From positions 157,847,400 to 157,911,399 of the forward strand of contig JAKSZU010000002.1 in NCBI GenBank assembly GCA_026018925.1: DNA of 64,000 nucleotides, given 5' to 3'. Position 1 is the stretch's first letter, and every line of letters starts with the position of its first letter. This DNA is from Tupaia tana. Taxonomy: Eukaryota > Chordata > Mammalia > Scandentia > Tupaiidae. The translations under genes were made by a program, and so were the position numbers. This document shows, in pieces, positions 55,328 to 64,000 of this stretch. The notes under the pieces are model-generated. The model was not told the DNA's origin and ran no database searches. It worked only from the letters and a program-made list of their open reading frames with translations.

Positions 55328-55775
55328 CCTTTTTTTACTTCCTTTCTTCCTTTCCTTTCCTTTCCTTTCCTTTCCTTTCCTTTCCTTTCCTTTCCTTTCC
55401 TTTCCTTTCCTTTCCTTTTTCTCTCTTTTCTTCCCTCTCTCCCATCTTCCTTCTTCCTTTCCTTTCCTTTCCTTTCCTTTCCTTTCCTTTCCTTTCCTTT
55501 CCTTTTTTTCTTTCCTTTCCTTATTTGTCAGAGGACTCATGTGCTCATCAGAGAGAGACAAAGAGAGATACAGAGATAGAAAATGAGAAAACATTCCCCA
55601 TGGGGGGGATGGTCATGCTCCAATCTGTTTTCCTTCATTTTTCTCTCCTTTTGGGATTTTAGGGATACACGTACATGCACCTCCTGTGTTTTTCAAGTCA
55701 CAGGGTCCAGGACTCTAACCACATGTTTGGCCATGTGGGATCTGGCCACTTTAACCAGCACACCACCAGCTGGTT
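55328..55775 (-). mobile_element. SINE-A, older copy with (CCTTT)n tail
   Basis: The body is at about 55526-55775 (gtcagaggactcatgtgctc to accagctggttc). The tail has become (CTTTC)n at 55340-55525, with a small interruption (ctctcccatcttccttcttc). Flank similarity is weak. Confidence 0.82.
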
Positions 55776-56012
55776 CATCTCTTTTTATTTTCTTAGTCCC
55801 TTTTACTTTTTTTTTTTTTTTTTTTTTGCCTGAATACTGTCTCACCTAAAACTGAATTTCTATGAATCCAATGACAAGGACCAATGACGAGTCTTTCATC
55901 CATGATATATACTATATCTGCATTTTCAGAAGCTTTCTGGATAAATGCTCAATCAAAAGCATTGTTTCTAATAGGTGACATTTCAGGTTGATTTAAAGAG
56001 ATGCTGAATTTT

Positions 56013-56272
56013 GGGACCAGCAATTAGTGTAATGGCTATGTCGCTGGACTCCTATGTAGTCAACTGTGGTTCATGTCCCGGACCCGGTGGCTTAAAACTC
56101 ATGCCGGGCGCGTGTGCGTGCGTGCCCAAGATCTCGAGAGGAGAATGGAGGAGAAGGGATTGCGGCGTGGCCATCCCCCCGGGGTGTGATTTCTCACTTT
56201 CTGTCTCTGTCTCTGTCTGTCTGGCGAGCGCGCGCATGTGCCCTATAGCAAAAACCTCTTCAAAAAAAAAAA
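56013..56272 (+). mobile_element. SINE-A, young full-length copy
   Basis: The TSD aaagagatgctgaattt (55995-56011) and aaagagatgttgaattt (56273-56289) has one mismatch. The body is near consensus, and the B-box region reads ggttcatgtcccgg. Confidence 0.95.
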
Positions 56273-56289
56273 AAAGAGATGTTGAATTT

Positions 56290-57900
56290 CAAAGGCCTCT
56301 CAAAACACACTGACTGTGACTGTATAGCAATCTACGGGACTCTCACAGGCAGTCATCTTCAAGTAAAAGACCAGTCATGTGACTGTGGCTTATTAACACA
56401 TCATGCCAAAAATAAGGCTTTCACCCAACTTTTGCCAAGAGTTCAAAACAGTGATTTTAGTACACAACAAATTATTTTTCTCAATTTCTACAAACACATT
56501 AGATTCAACTAGCCGAGTTTTTCACCCTTCAACCTACAGAGTTGAGTAACTTGAAACATTTAAACAGGAAAACTCACCTAGCAATGTTATGATGGGTGTC
56601 TATACTATTTCTCTTAGTGGCACCCATCCCAATGTGAGAGGAAATGGTAACTATATTACTTTGCTAAATGTAATGGGACCAGAGTTATATCAAGATTAAT
56701 GCGAAACAGAGTTACGAATGGTGATACCTCAAGGAGTGACTAAGTTGGACTTCATAACTTTATAAAATTTTATAATCCATCAACTAAATAGCCTGAATTA
56801 GTTGACTTTATTGTTTGGTAAATGCTTGATAGCCGATAGATTTAATCCATTGTTAATTATCCTATTCTCCTTAAAATAGTATTTTCATTTTTATAACCAA
56901 GAATATTTAGAGGCTAATTAGAAATCTGGTACTGTGAATTGTAAATTATGTGTAATTACAATAAAACTACTGAAGAATAACACACATTACTTATAAATTG
57001 TAATACTGTGATAAATTAAAGCAATTACAGGTAAACCAATAATGTTCTTTAATTAAGTAGTTATGAATGAGAATTTGTGCTTTGCATGTACAATAACCTA
57101 TAAGGTTGGGGACTGCATTTATAGCTTCTCCAGAAATCGATTGCACTCTGCCGTGATACTCTGCTAAGAATAACTTCTAAGTTCGTTACTGTCATTATGC
57201 CATTATCATGTAAAGCCACCCAGGATTGTTAAACGTCAAGTGTGCTGACAACCAATCAACCATGCTTCTTAATATAATTATAATTATGTCACTATCTCTT
57301 CTTACGCATTTTTGAATCTGAGAAAAAGTTCCCATTTCCACTAGTCTTCAGCATTGGTTGCAAAGGAATAGAAGATGCTCTGTCATAAGCTTATTGAACG
57401 TACTATTGTATTTGACATTAATAAGGCTATTCATCCTCATAATTATCTCACTGCAGCCTGCCGTTCATAAGATTACAGCAATATTTTTCATGTTGTCACA
57501 TCTGTTTATTATGTTAGATATCGTTATAATGTTGAGGTAACATCTTGACATGTCCAAGTTGAATCAATGTCACACTATGTTGGAGAAGAGATGCACAGAG
57601 CATCTTTCTGCTTTTAATCAATGTCACATGTATTTTGTGTGGGTGTATTCAAACAGTGCTTTGGTGGAAAAAGAGAACTAATATAGACTGGTGAAAAGGG
57701 GAAACGTCGGAAGGTTTAAATGATGAGAACTTTCTGACCTAAATTTAAAATATCTGTAAGTTTACTTTAAAGATGAGTATTTAAGAGGGTAAGCATGAAA
57801 ACAAAAACAAATACAAACAATAGAAACACCAAATAGAAAGTGTATTTTGACTTACCCTGCTCTAAATACATGTAATTAATTTGCTCGGAGGCACTCATAA
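56290..57900. other. 1.6 kb unique AT-rich sequence
   Basis: No repeat or gene is recognised. The sequence is AT-rich without low-complexity runs, and could include conserved non-coding DNA. Confidence 0.4.
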
Positions 57901-57903
57901 TTA

Positions 57904-58055
57904 AAGGTGGCAGGTGGCATGGTAGCTAAGGTGCTGGACTCTCACATGGTGAACCACAGTTCGAGTCCTGGATCTGACAGCTTGCTTTCTCACATTCTCT
58001 TTCTCTCTCTCTCTATCTTTCCCTGGTCAAATTAAAAAATAATAATACTAACAAA
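57904..58055 (+). mobile_element. SINE-A short form (internally deleted)
   Basis: The head is aaggtggcaggtggcatggtag, the B box agttcgagtcctgg, then directly cagcttgctttctcacattc and a CT-rich end cctggtcaaattaaa with an AATA tail. It has the same architecture as the copies at 3668 and 15729. Confidence 0.85.
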
Positions 58056-58140
58056 TAAAATAATTCTTGAAAAAAATGAAAGTACTTCAAAAAGTAAGAA
58101 ATGTTCAGGCTAGTAACATATCATTCTAAATACAGTATTT

Positions 58141-58420
58141 TTTTTTTTTTTTTTTTTTTTTCTTTTTTTGGAGAGGTTTTTGCTATAGGGCGCGTGCGCT
58201 CGCCAGACAGACAGAGAGAGACAGAGAGATAGAAAGCAGGAAATCACCCCCCGGGGGGATGGCCACGCCGCAATCCCTTCTCCTCCATTCTCCTCTTGGG
58301 ATCTTGGGCACGCACGCACACGCGCCCGGCGTGAGTTTTAAGCCGCCGGGTCCGGGACTCGAACCGCGGTCGACTACGTGGGAGTCCAGCGACATAGCCA
58401 TTACGCTAACTGCTGGTCCC
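58141..58420 (-). mobile_element. SINE-A, best-preserved copy in the window
   Basis: The TSD taaatacagtattt is at 58127-58140 and 58421-58434. On its own strand both pol III boxes are intact (TAGCgtaATGG, GGTTCGAGTCC). CpG sites in the head and body (cgcgtgcg, cgcgcccggcgtg, ccgcggtcgac) are unmutated, and the A-tail is over 20 bases. CpG retention suggests this is the most recent insertion here. Confidence 0.96.
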
Positions 58421-58435
58421 TAAATACAGTATTTT

Positions 58436-58998
58436 TGATATCCTTGAATGACATGCCCAACTGGAGAAACTCATGTGTGTGGTAAAGACTACACATTTTG
58501 GTGAAGGTTATCAGATCTGAGCTTTCACCCTATGTGCAAGCTAGTGAGCTAGGCTGTTAATGACTTAGGGTGCTGGCAGAAGACAGAAGACTTCTGGTTT
58601 TCTTCTTTCCTTCATGTCTCATGGGGGGTGAGGTAGACGGACTCAGATGAATGCTATACACAATGCCTTTGCATTGCAATTGACGAACACTGGTTTTCCA
58701 TCACTTGTATAGCAAGCAGTAAGAAAATGAGCTCTTTGTTCCAGAGGGAGATATTGTATTACCTCTCAAGGTTGTTTTCTGTAAACACAACCCTGAGAAA
58801 TGGCCCTAGTAAAGAGCAGTCAGGGCTTTGCAGTCTTGACAAATCTAGCAAATGTGTAGGAACCCATGGAGGACTGTCTTTTCCAACTATCAGTGTAGAT
58901 ACACACAGGAGTTTGATGTAAATTATGTGGAAAGACAACTTTCACGCTCTGGTTTTAAGTTGAAAATTCTCTCCCTAGGACCACGCTTACTTACTAAT
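58436..58998. other. Unique sequence
   Basis: No feature is recognisable. Confidence 0.4.
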
Positions 58999-59033
58999 TA
59001 ATTAAAACCTGGTCAATGTCCAGGTTTTAATTA
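58999..59033. repeat. Perfect 14-bp hairpin with 7-nt loop
   Basis: The arms taattaaaacctgg (58999-59012) and ccaggttttaatta (59020-59033) are exact reverse complements around tcaatgt. It overlaps copy 1 of a local dispersed repeat. Confidence 0.85.
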
Positions 59034-59061
59034 GTTATGCAGAACAATCCACTGAAATTTT
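59011..59061 (+). repeat. Local dispersed repeat, copy 1 (truncated)
   Basis: The 51 bp from ggtcaatgtccagg to actgaaatttt match 59964-60014 with three mismatches, then diverge abruptly. Confidence 0.8.
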
Positions 59062-59091
59062 ACATTTAGTTAAATACTATTTAAGGAGAGG

Positions 59092-59330
59092 AACCAGCAT
59101 ACGGAATAATGGCTGTGTTGCTGGACTCCCACATGGCCGACCGTGGTTTGAGTCCCGGACCTGAGGGGCTTAGAACTCACTCTGGGCATGTGTGTGTGCC
59201 AAAATCCTAAGAGGGGAGTGGAGAAGGGATTGTGTCATGGCTACCCCACGTGGTGGGTGATGTCTCACTTTCTGTCTCGCTGTTTCTACAGCAAGCACAC
59301 ATGCCCTATAGCAGAAATCTCTCCTAAAAA
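59092..59330 (+). mobile_element. SINE-A, intermediate copy
   Basis: The head is ggaaccagcatacggaataatgg and the B box ggtttgagtcccgg. The body is shortened around gtgtgtgtgccaaaatcc. The flanks taaatactattt and aaaatattattc are TSD-like. Confidence 0.87.
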
Positions 59331-59406
59331 ATAAAATATTATTCAAAATGACAAAAGAAGCTTCTGAAAACCAGCCTTTGATACACTTTCTTTCTGTATT
59401 ACTCTT

Positions 59407-59683
59407 TTTTTGTTTGTTTGTTTGGAGAGGTTTTTGCTATAGGGCGTGTGTGCTCGCCAGAAAGACAGAGAGAGAGAGAGACAGAAAGTGAGAAATAACC
59501 CCTCGGGGCGGGGGCGGGGGAGATGGCAACGCTGCAATCCCTTCTCCTCCATTCTCCTCTCGGGATCTTGGGCGCGCACACACATGCACCTGGCGTGAAT
59601 TTAAGCCGCTGGGTCTGGGACTCGAACAACGGTTGGCTACATGGGAGTCCAGTGACACAGCCATTACGCTAACTGTTGGTCCC
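59407..59683 (-). mobile_element. SINE-A, young copy with perfect 16-bp TSD
   Basis: The TSD tttctgtattactctt is at 59391-59406 and 59684-59699. The tail contains tttgtttgtttgtttgg, and the C-run/G-run palindrome has become gggcgggggcggggg. Confidence 0.95.
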
Positions 59684-59699
59684 TTTCTGTATTACTCTT

Positions 59700-60899
59700 C
59701 AAATGATGTTTCCAGTCTGTCATTTCTCTTGAACATATATTGCTCCCTTTCTTGCCTTCCATTTATTTCTTAGCCATTTATCTTTGAATCATTTTATTAC
59801 TGAAATGACATTTTAATTGATTTCTTTACATATATGAGCTTTAGTTGGTATCATTAATTATAGAGGCTGATAATGGGCCTTCACAAGCTATTTGATATAT
59901 ATTTCTTGCAGAGAAAACAAAACACATGAAGCTATAATGTTATATTTTATTCTCCACCTCGTAGGTCAATGTCTAGGTTTTAATTAGTTATGCAGAGCAA
60001 TCCACCGAAATTTTGGGCAATGGAGGCACAATCGAATGTGCCCACGTACTTCACAATGTCTAAACCCTAACATCATCTATAACTAGTTTCCAACCCTTTT
60101 TATTTCATGAAAACTTGCTGTCCTTGGCTATACACACTCATCTGCTTTGTTTGAACTAATTTTCCATATTTCATGATGAACACTCACGCTATGTAACTTC
60201 ACTGAATGAGCAGGACTCAGAAGCGCATCGAAATAAGACAACTATATTATATCCCTCTCCTGCCACATTTAACCCACCTTCAATAAAGCTGTATTTTCAG
60301 GCCTTTTCATGAAATCTCAAGTAATCACGTACTTTTAAAGATTACTCCCAAGTAAAAATAAATAGTCTCCTAGGTTTAATTGGAATTCAGTGTCAAATCA
60401 AAGCTTCAAATCTTTCTCTAATTTATTCTTCCCAAAACGTGCACATGTTCATGCAACACATGGCCTGTTTTAATTTGAAAAATCCTCATGTGGAGGAGGA
60501 GGACTGTAGGGCTTCCTCTCTTCCTGAACACATGTCCTTCCCAGATCCTCAGCGCTAAGCTGGCTCACTTCTACTGGGAAGGACCCTGTTCGTGGATCTG
60601 AAGGTCACTCCCAATTTAGCTCTTTCTGCTTGGATTGGTCACTGGGTTGACCACATGTTGGTCACTCCCTTGGCTTTCAGCCTCTAGACTTTTCCTGAAA
60701 AATGTCACACAATAGTCTCTGGGTACCCTGAACATGGGACACAGACACACGGTGGTTGTCTTTAAGATTTCCTCAACTGGATTAATTTATTTTCTTTTGT
60801 TGCCCTCTTAGTCCTACTCACTCAATGCAGTTACCTAAGTTGAAGATTGGTGTAAGAGACCACTAAGATTGTTCATTGTGAAATACAGAAAATTAGGAG
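59700..60899. other. Unique sequence around repeat copy 2
   Basis: Apart from the dispersed repeat at 59964-60095 I recognise nothing here. Confidence 0.4.
59964..60095 (+). repeat. Local dispersed repeat, copy 2
   Basis: It runs ggtcaatgtctaggttttaa through gggcaatggaggcacaatcg to catctataactag. It is the fullest plus-strand copy. It aligns along about 125 bp with the inverted copy at 61254-61378. Confidence 0.75.
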
Positions 60900-61160
60900 C
60901 TTGTCTAGTGACCTGGTGGTTGGAAGAGCTGGAGCCCACATGGCTGACCATACTGTTTCAGTCTTGACCCTGGTGGCTTGAAAAACATGTGTGTTTGTAT
61001 GCCCAGGGTCCTGATAGGAGGGAGAAACAGGGGAGAATGGATAATAGAGTGATCCTGCCCCATTGGAAAGGTGCTTTGTCGTCCCTGTCTCCATCTCTCT
61101 GTTGCTCTCTGGCAAGTGCACATGCCCTGTGCCAAACAAACAAACAAACAAACCACACAC
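60900..61160 (+). mobile_element. SINE-A, old copy
   Basis: It contains agtgacctggtggttggaag, tggctgaccatactgtttca, gggtcctgataggagggag, ctctctggcaagtgcacatgccctgtgc and an ACAA/CAAA tail. Confidence 0.8.
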
Positions 61161-61253
61161 ACACAAACAAAAAACAGAAAAGTAATTCAAAGGACACAGA
61201 GGAGTGTGCACTGCAGAGGATGACAAAGTCTTCATAAATTAGGAGAAGAGTTG

Positions 61254-61378
61254 TGGACTAGTTAGAGATCATTACAAGGTTTAGATACTATGAAGTCTGT
61301 GGACACATTCAACTGTGGCCCCATTGCCTAAACATTTCCATGGATCACTCTGCATAACTAATTAGAAGCTGGAGATTG
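61254..61378 (-). repeat. Local dispersed repeat, copy 3 (inverted)
   Basis: Reversed, it reads ctccagcttctaattagtta, tgcagagtgatccatggaaa, gtttaggcaatggggccac and cttcatagtatctaaacc, colinear with copy 2 throughout. The family is unknown to me. Confidence 0.7.
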
Positions 61379-61639
61379 ATTTATGATGTAGAGAATATAA
61401 AATATATTATGGCTTCATGTATTTTATCTCATCTGGAATGTCACCACAATCATAAGAAACATAGTGTCCTCTTAAAACTGTCTTTTTGTATTTAATTATA
61501 ACATAATTTACTGTTGATGTGTCCCCTTGTTACATTGCATGCTTTATGAGAAATAGAGACAACTTCTTATACTTTGATCAACCTGCTGGGGTTGTCATCA
61601 TATACACCGTTAGGGGAAGGGGTTCAGTATGAGTTATTT

Positions 61640-61960
61640 AAATGAATGAAAGAACTAGATAGAAGGAAAGAATCTACGAGATGGTGTGTCACAACAGAAT
61701 AAAAATATGGACAATTTAATACACATTTAAAACCTGCATAGGAAGGGGAGAGTGTGAGGAGAGAAATTAAGGAGAAAAATAATGAGGCAAGGCATTTATA
61801 GGATATAGAAATGGATTATAATCTGTTGATGATAACATGTATAGTACCCTCAGCTGGACTGGTGTGAAGTGTATCCATGGGGGGAAATTTCACTTTACAA
61901 GCTAAGTGATGCACAGTGATTGAATGTATAAAATGAATTAAAATAAATTTTAAAATGAGT
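61640..61960 (+). mobile_element. L1 3' end, 5'-truncated
   Basis: It contains aggaaggggagagtgtgagga, ataatctgttgatgataaca, ccctcagctggactggtg, gtgatgcacagtgattgaatg and a tail aaaatgaattaaaataaatt. It is the same 3' terminus as the L1 at 33.6 kb. Confidence 0.7.
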
Positions 61961-62909
61961 AGGATTATTAACAAATGCGTGCAACATAATGCAATGTCCA
62001 GTGTTGAAGATGCATATGAGTATATCCTGGATTTGATTATTATATACTATATATAAAACCTTAAAATCCATTCTGTAGCCCACAAAGATACAGCAAGTCT
62101 TTAGTCCAGAAATCATAATGCAAATTAAAAAAATAACTATTGACTGAACTATATGAGTGAACAAATAGAGGTATGAGTGCTCTCGGGTGAACACATGTGC
62201 CCTCTGACAATTAAAAACTATTAAAGAAATGAGATAAGTCAAAAATATTTTTAAATGAGCTAAATCAAATAAATCAGAGTGGATTGATTTATGACTTGAA
62301 AATTGCTAGACACATTAAGCTCATGTCTGCACAAAGTCAAAATAATGAGTACATTTAATATGAAAAAAATCACTTTATTATTGTAAATAAAGGAAAGCAA
62401 TCACGGAATGTTTGACTTTTAAACTTGTTGTGGTTAAGCTTTAATTGATTTAAATAATTGGAATCTATTTAGCAAACTGTTTTTCAGTTAAAAAATGGTG
62501 TTGTGGACTAAGATAATAAGGGAGCTAAATTGTTCTTTTCCTACTGTTTAAGTTATGAGCAATTAAAAAAATGTGTTTACCTTCTGTTTTGAGAAAGTCA
62601 GTTTCTAAGTAAACAGTGTCTCAACAGTTTAAATAGTTCCAACTGTTTTCTGAAAGTCGAGGAAAAGCTACTAAATATTTATTATCATATCTTATGTTAT
62701 TTACTGTTATGATGAATATGTAAATTTTATTAATGGCATTCAGAAAACCATGAAAAAATTATAATTCATGAATGAAAATTTAAATGTAACAAGCTAGTTA
62801 TTTGAAATCATATTAATCCCCAAATAAAATACAATGTCTGGTGCTTTGTTATATGTCAACAAGGCCATGGAAAGTTCTAGAGAGATGAGACTCATAAAAG
62901 TCAGAATTA
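61961..62909. other. Unique AT-rich sequence with a small SINE remnant
   Basis: At 62178-62216, gagtgctctcgggtgaacacatgtgccctctg resembles the 3' part of an old plus-strand SINE-A. The rest is unremarkable. Confidence 0.4.
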
Positions 62910-62927
62910 GAAAAATGGCCTAAGAAA

Positions 62928-63185
62928 GGACCAGCAATTGGTATAAAGGCTCTGTTGCTGGACTCCCATGTAGTCCACCATGGTTTGAGTACCAGTGGCT
63001 TAAACTCATGCTGGTTTCGTGTGCGTGTGCGTGCGTGCCCAAGATCCCGAGAGGAGAATGGAGGAGAAGGGATTGTGGCGTGGCCATCCCCCCTGGGGGG
63101 TGATATCTCACTTTCTGTCTCTGTCTCTGTCTTTCTAGTGAAAGCACGCACCCCATAGCAAAAACCTCCCTCCACCTCAAAAAAA
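62928..63185 (+). mobile_element. SINE-A, young copy with 18-bp TSD
   Basis: The TSD gaaaaatggcctaagaaa (62910-62927) and gaaaaatagcctaagaaa (63186-63203) has one mismatch. The B-box region is damaged (ggtttgagtaccagtgg, with part of cggacccgg lost), so pol III competence is doubtful. Confidence 0.95.
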
Positions 63186-63203
63186 GAAAAATAGCCTAAG
63201 AAA

Positions 63204-63590
63204 ATATTTTCAGGATAACAAAAAAGGAATAAAGTCAGAAGTCTGAGGAAAGACGGATAGTCAGAGAGGTGCAAGATTTTCCTCTCAGGTCTAACTAGGA
63301 AGTTTCTTCCTTCTGCTCTGTATCTTCCTCCCTCCCTGCCCTTGAGGATTTTATCCCCAGGATATAGATGAGAAAAAGAGCCATTACATTTGATTGAATG
63401 CCTACAACTGGAAAGTTTCTGGGTTTTATTAAAACAACAAAAAAAAAGAGATGCTTTCAAAGTTAATACATGCTATGTGCTATAGATAACTGATGTAATG
63501 CCACTGGGCTATTTCTATTGATCTCTTTAACCCTGGTCTACTGTTCTTTTTCCTATACTCATCACCTTCAAATATATGATATAATTATCC
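63204..63590. other. Unique sequence
   Basis: No feature is recognised. Possible weak L2 continuity exists toward the next element. Confidence 0.35.
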
Positions 63591-63745
63591 ACGATTTACT
63601 TATTATTTTCTGTATCTTTCCACCGAAAATGTAAGTCTACATATGGAGGGCTGTTCCCTTGTTTTGTTCACTGATGTTTATTAAATTTTCAGAAGATTGC
63701 CTGGGACACAGGAGATGCACAGTAAGTATTTGTAGAATATTCTAG
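63590..63745 (+). mobile_element. L2 LINE 3' terminus
   Basis: The stretch aaaatgtaagtctacatatggagggctgttcccttgttttgttcactgatg, in those blocks, is followed by gattgcctgggacacaggag and cagtaagtatttgtagaata. It is a recognisable L2 end. Confidence 0.65.
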
Positions 63746-64000
63746 AAAGCAAGTGTAGGATAAAATGAGTTACAATATTGTAACTCCTTTTGGGACATAT
63801 TGTAATATACCTGAGAAAAAGATTTCTTAAAAATCAAGGAAGATGTAAAAAGAATAAAGCTTAATAAATATTGTTTATGAAGCCTCTCAAATTATTTAGA
63901 CACAATCAGTCTTCAAGTCCTGTTGCTTAATTCTTAAAATGTCTCATTAACTTACCTCTTCCTGCACATTTGTAGCAGACCTTGAATAACTCTTTTACTG

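Noticed and set aside
58340-58420. Functional tRNA genes in the SINE-A heads
   Set aside because: A and B boxes are present, but the acceptor stem does not close, the body continues into SINE sequence, and copies carry A-tails and TSDs.

Overview
The window is nuclear DNA from a placental mammal, and it appears to be gene-poor, repeat-dense intergenic or intronic sequence. I could support no host protein-coding gene, exon, functional tRNA/rRNA/snRNA gene, CRISPR array or bacterial-type operon. Nearly all recognisable content is transposable-element DNA. The open reading frames come from transposon relics, simple repeats or chance.

Organism. Ancient mammalian layers are present: L2 and MIR, MaLR/ERVL LTRs of MLT1 and MLT2 type, and a MER2 (Tigger) DNA transposon. 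These place the host in Eutheria. A degraded antisense fragment at 37828-37920 reads like the right end of an Alu/7SL-derived SINE, and such SINEs are known only from Euarchontoglires (primates, colugos, tree shrews, rodents, lagomorphs). The dominant young repeat is a tRNA-derived SINE of about 260 bp (called SINE-A here). It does not match what I recall of the main SINEs of rabbit, carnivore, horse, bat, hedgehog or rodent. My best guess is a colugo (Dermoptera), but this is an inference with low to moderate confidence.

Layout. At 1-27 kb there is unique AT-rich sequence studded with SINE-A copies, many with clear target-site duplications (TSDs). This part also holds a three-level nest (MIR, then a palindromic mariner-like MITE, then SINE-A) at 0.8-1.4 kb, an interrupted MLT1 LTR, a MER2 and an antisense L2 split by an L1 3' end. 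At 27.08-33.67 kb lies one essentially full-length but dead LINE-1. It has promoter-like tandem monomers, broken ORF1 and ORF2, and two successive 3' ends, and a matching TSD encloses the whole. At 34-42 kb there are more SINEs, an MLT2 LTR containing an antisense MLT1 LTR that contains the 7SL-like fragment, and a solo retroviral-type LTR with a triplicated CCAAT motif. At 42-52 kb there are L2 copies, an expanded pyrimidine tract that is the tail of a SINE, multi-level SINE nests and a MaLR LTR holding two SINEs. At 52-64 kb there is mostly unique AT-rich DNA, the best-preserved SINE-A copy (58.1-58.4 kb), a perfect hairpin with related copies nearby, and a 5'-truncated L1 end.

Functional reading. 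Genes do not work together here. The record is one of L1-driven retrotransposition: the L1 machinery would have supplied the trans activity for SINE-A and a second tRNA-like SINE family (SINE-B). The A-tails, TSDs and several very short L1 3' ends all fit target-primed reverse transcription. SINE-A and SINE-B are working labels used only in this annotation.
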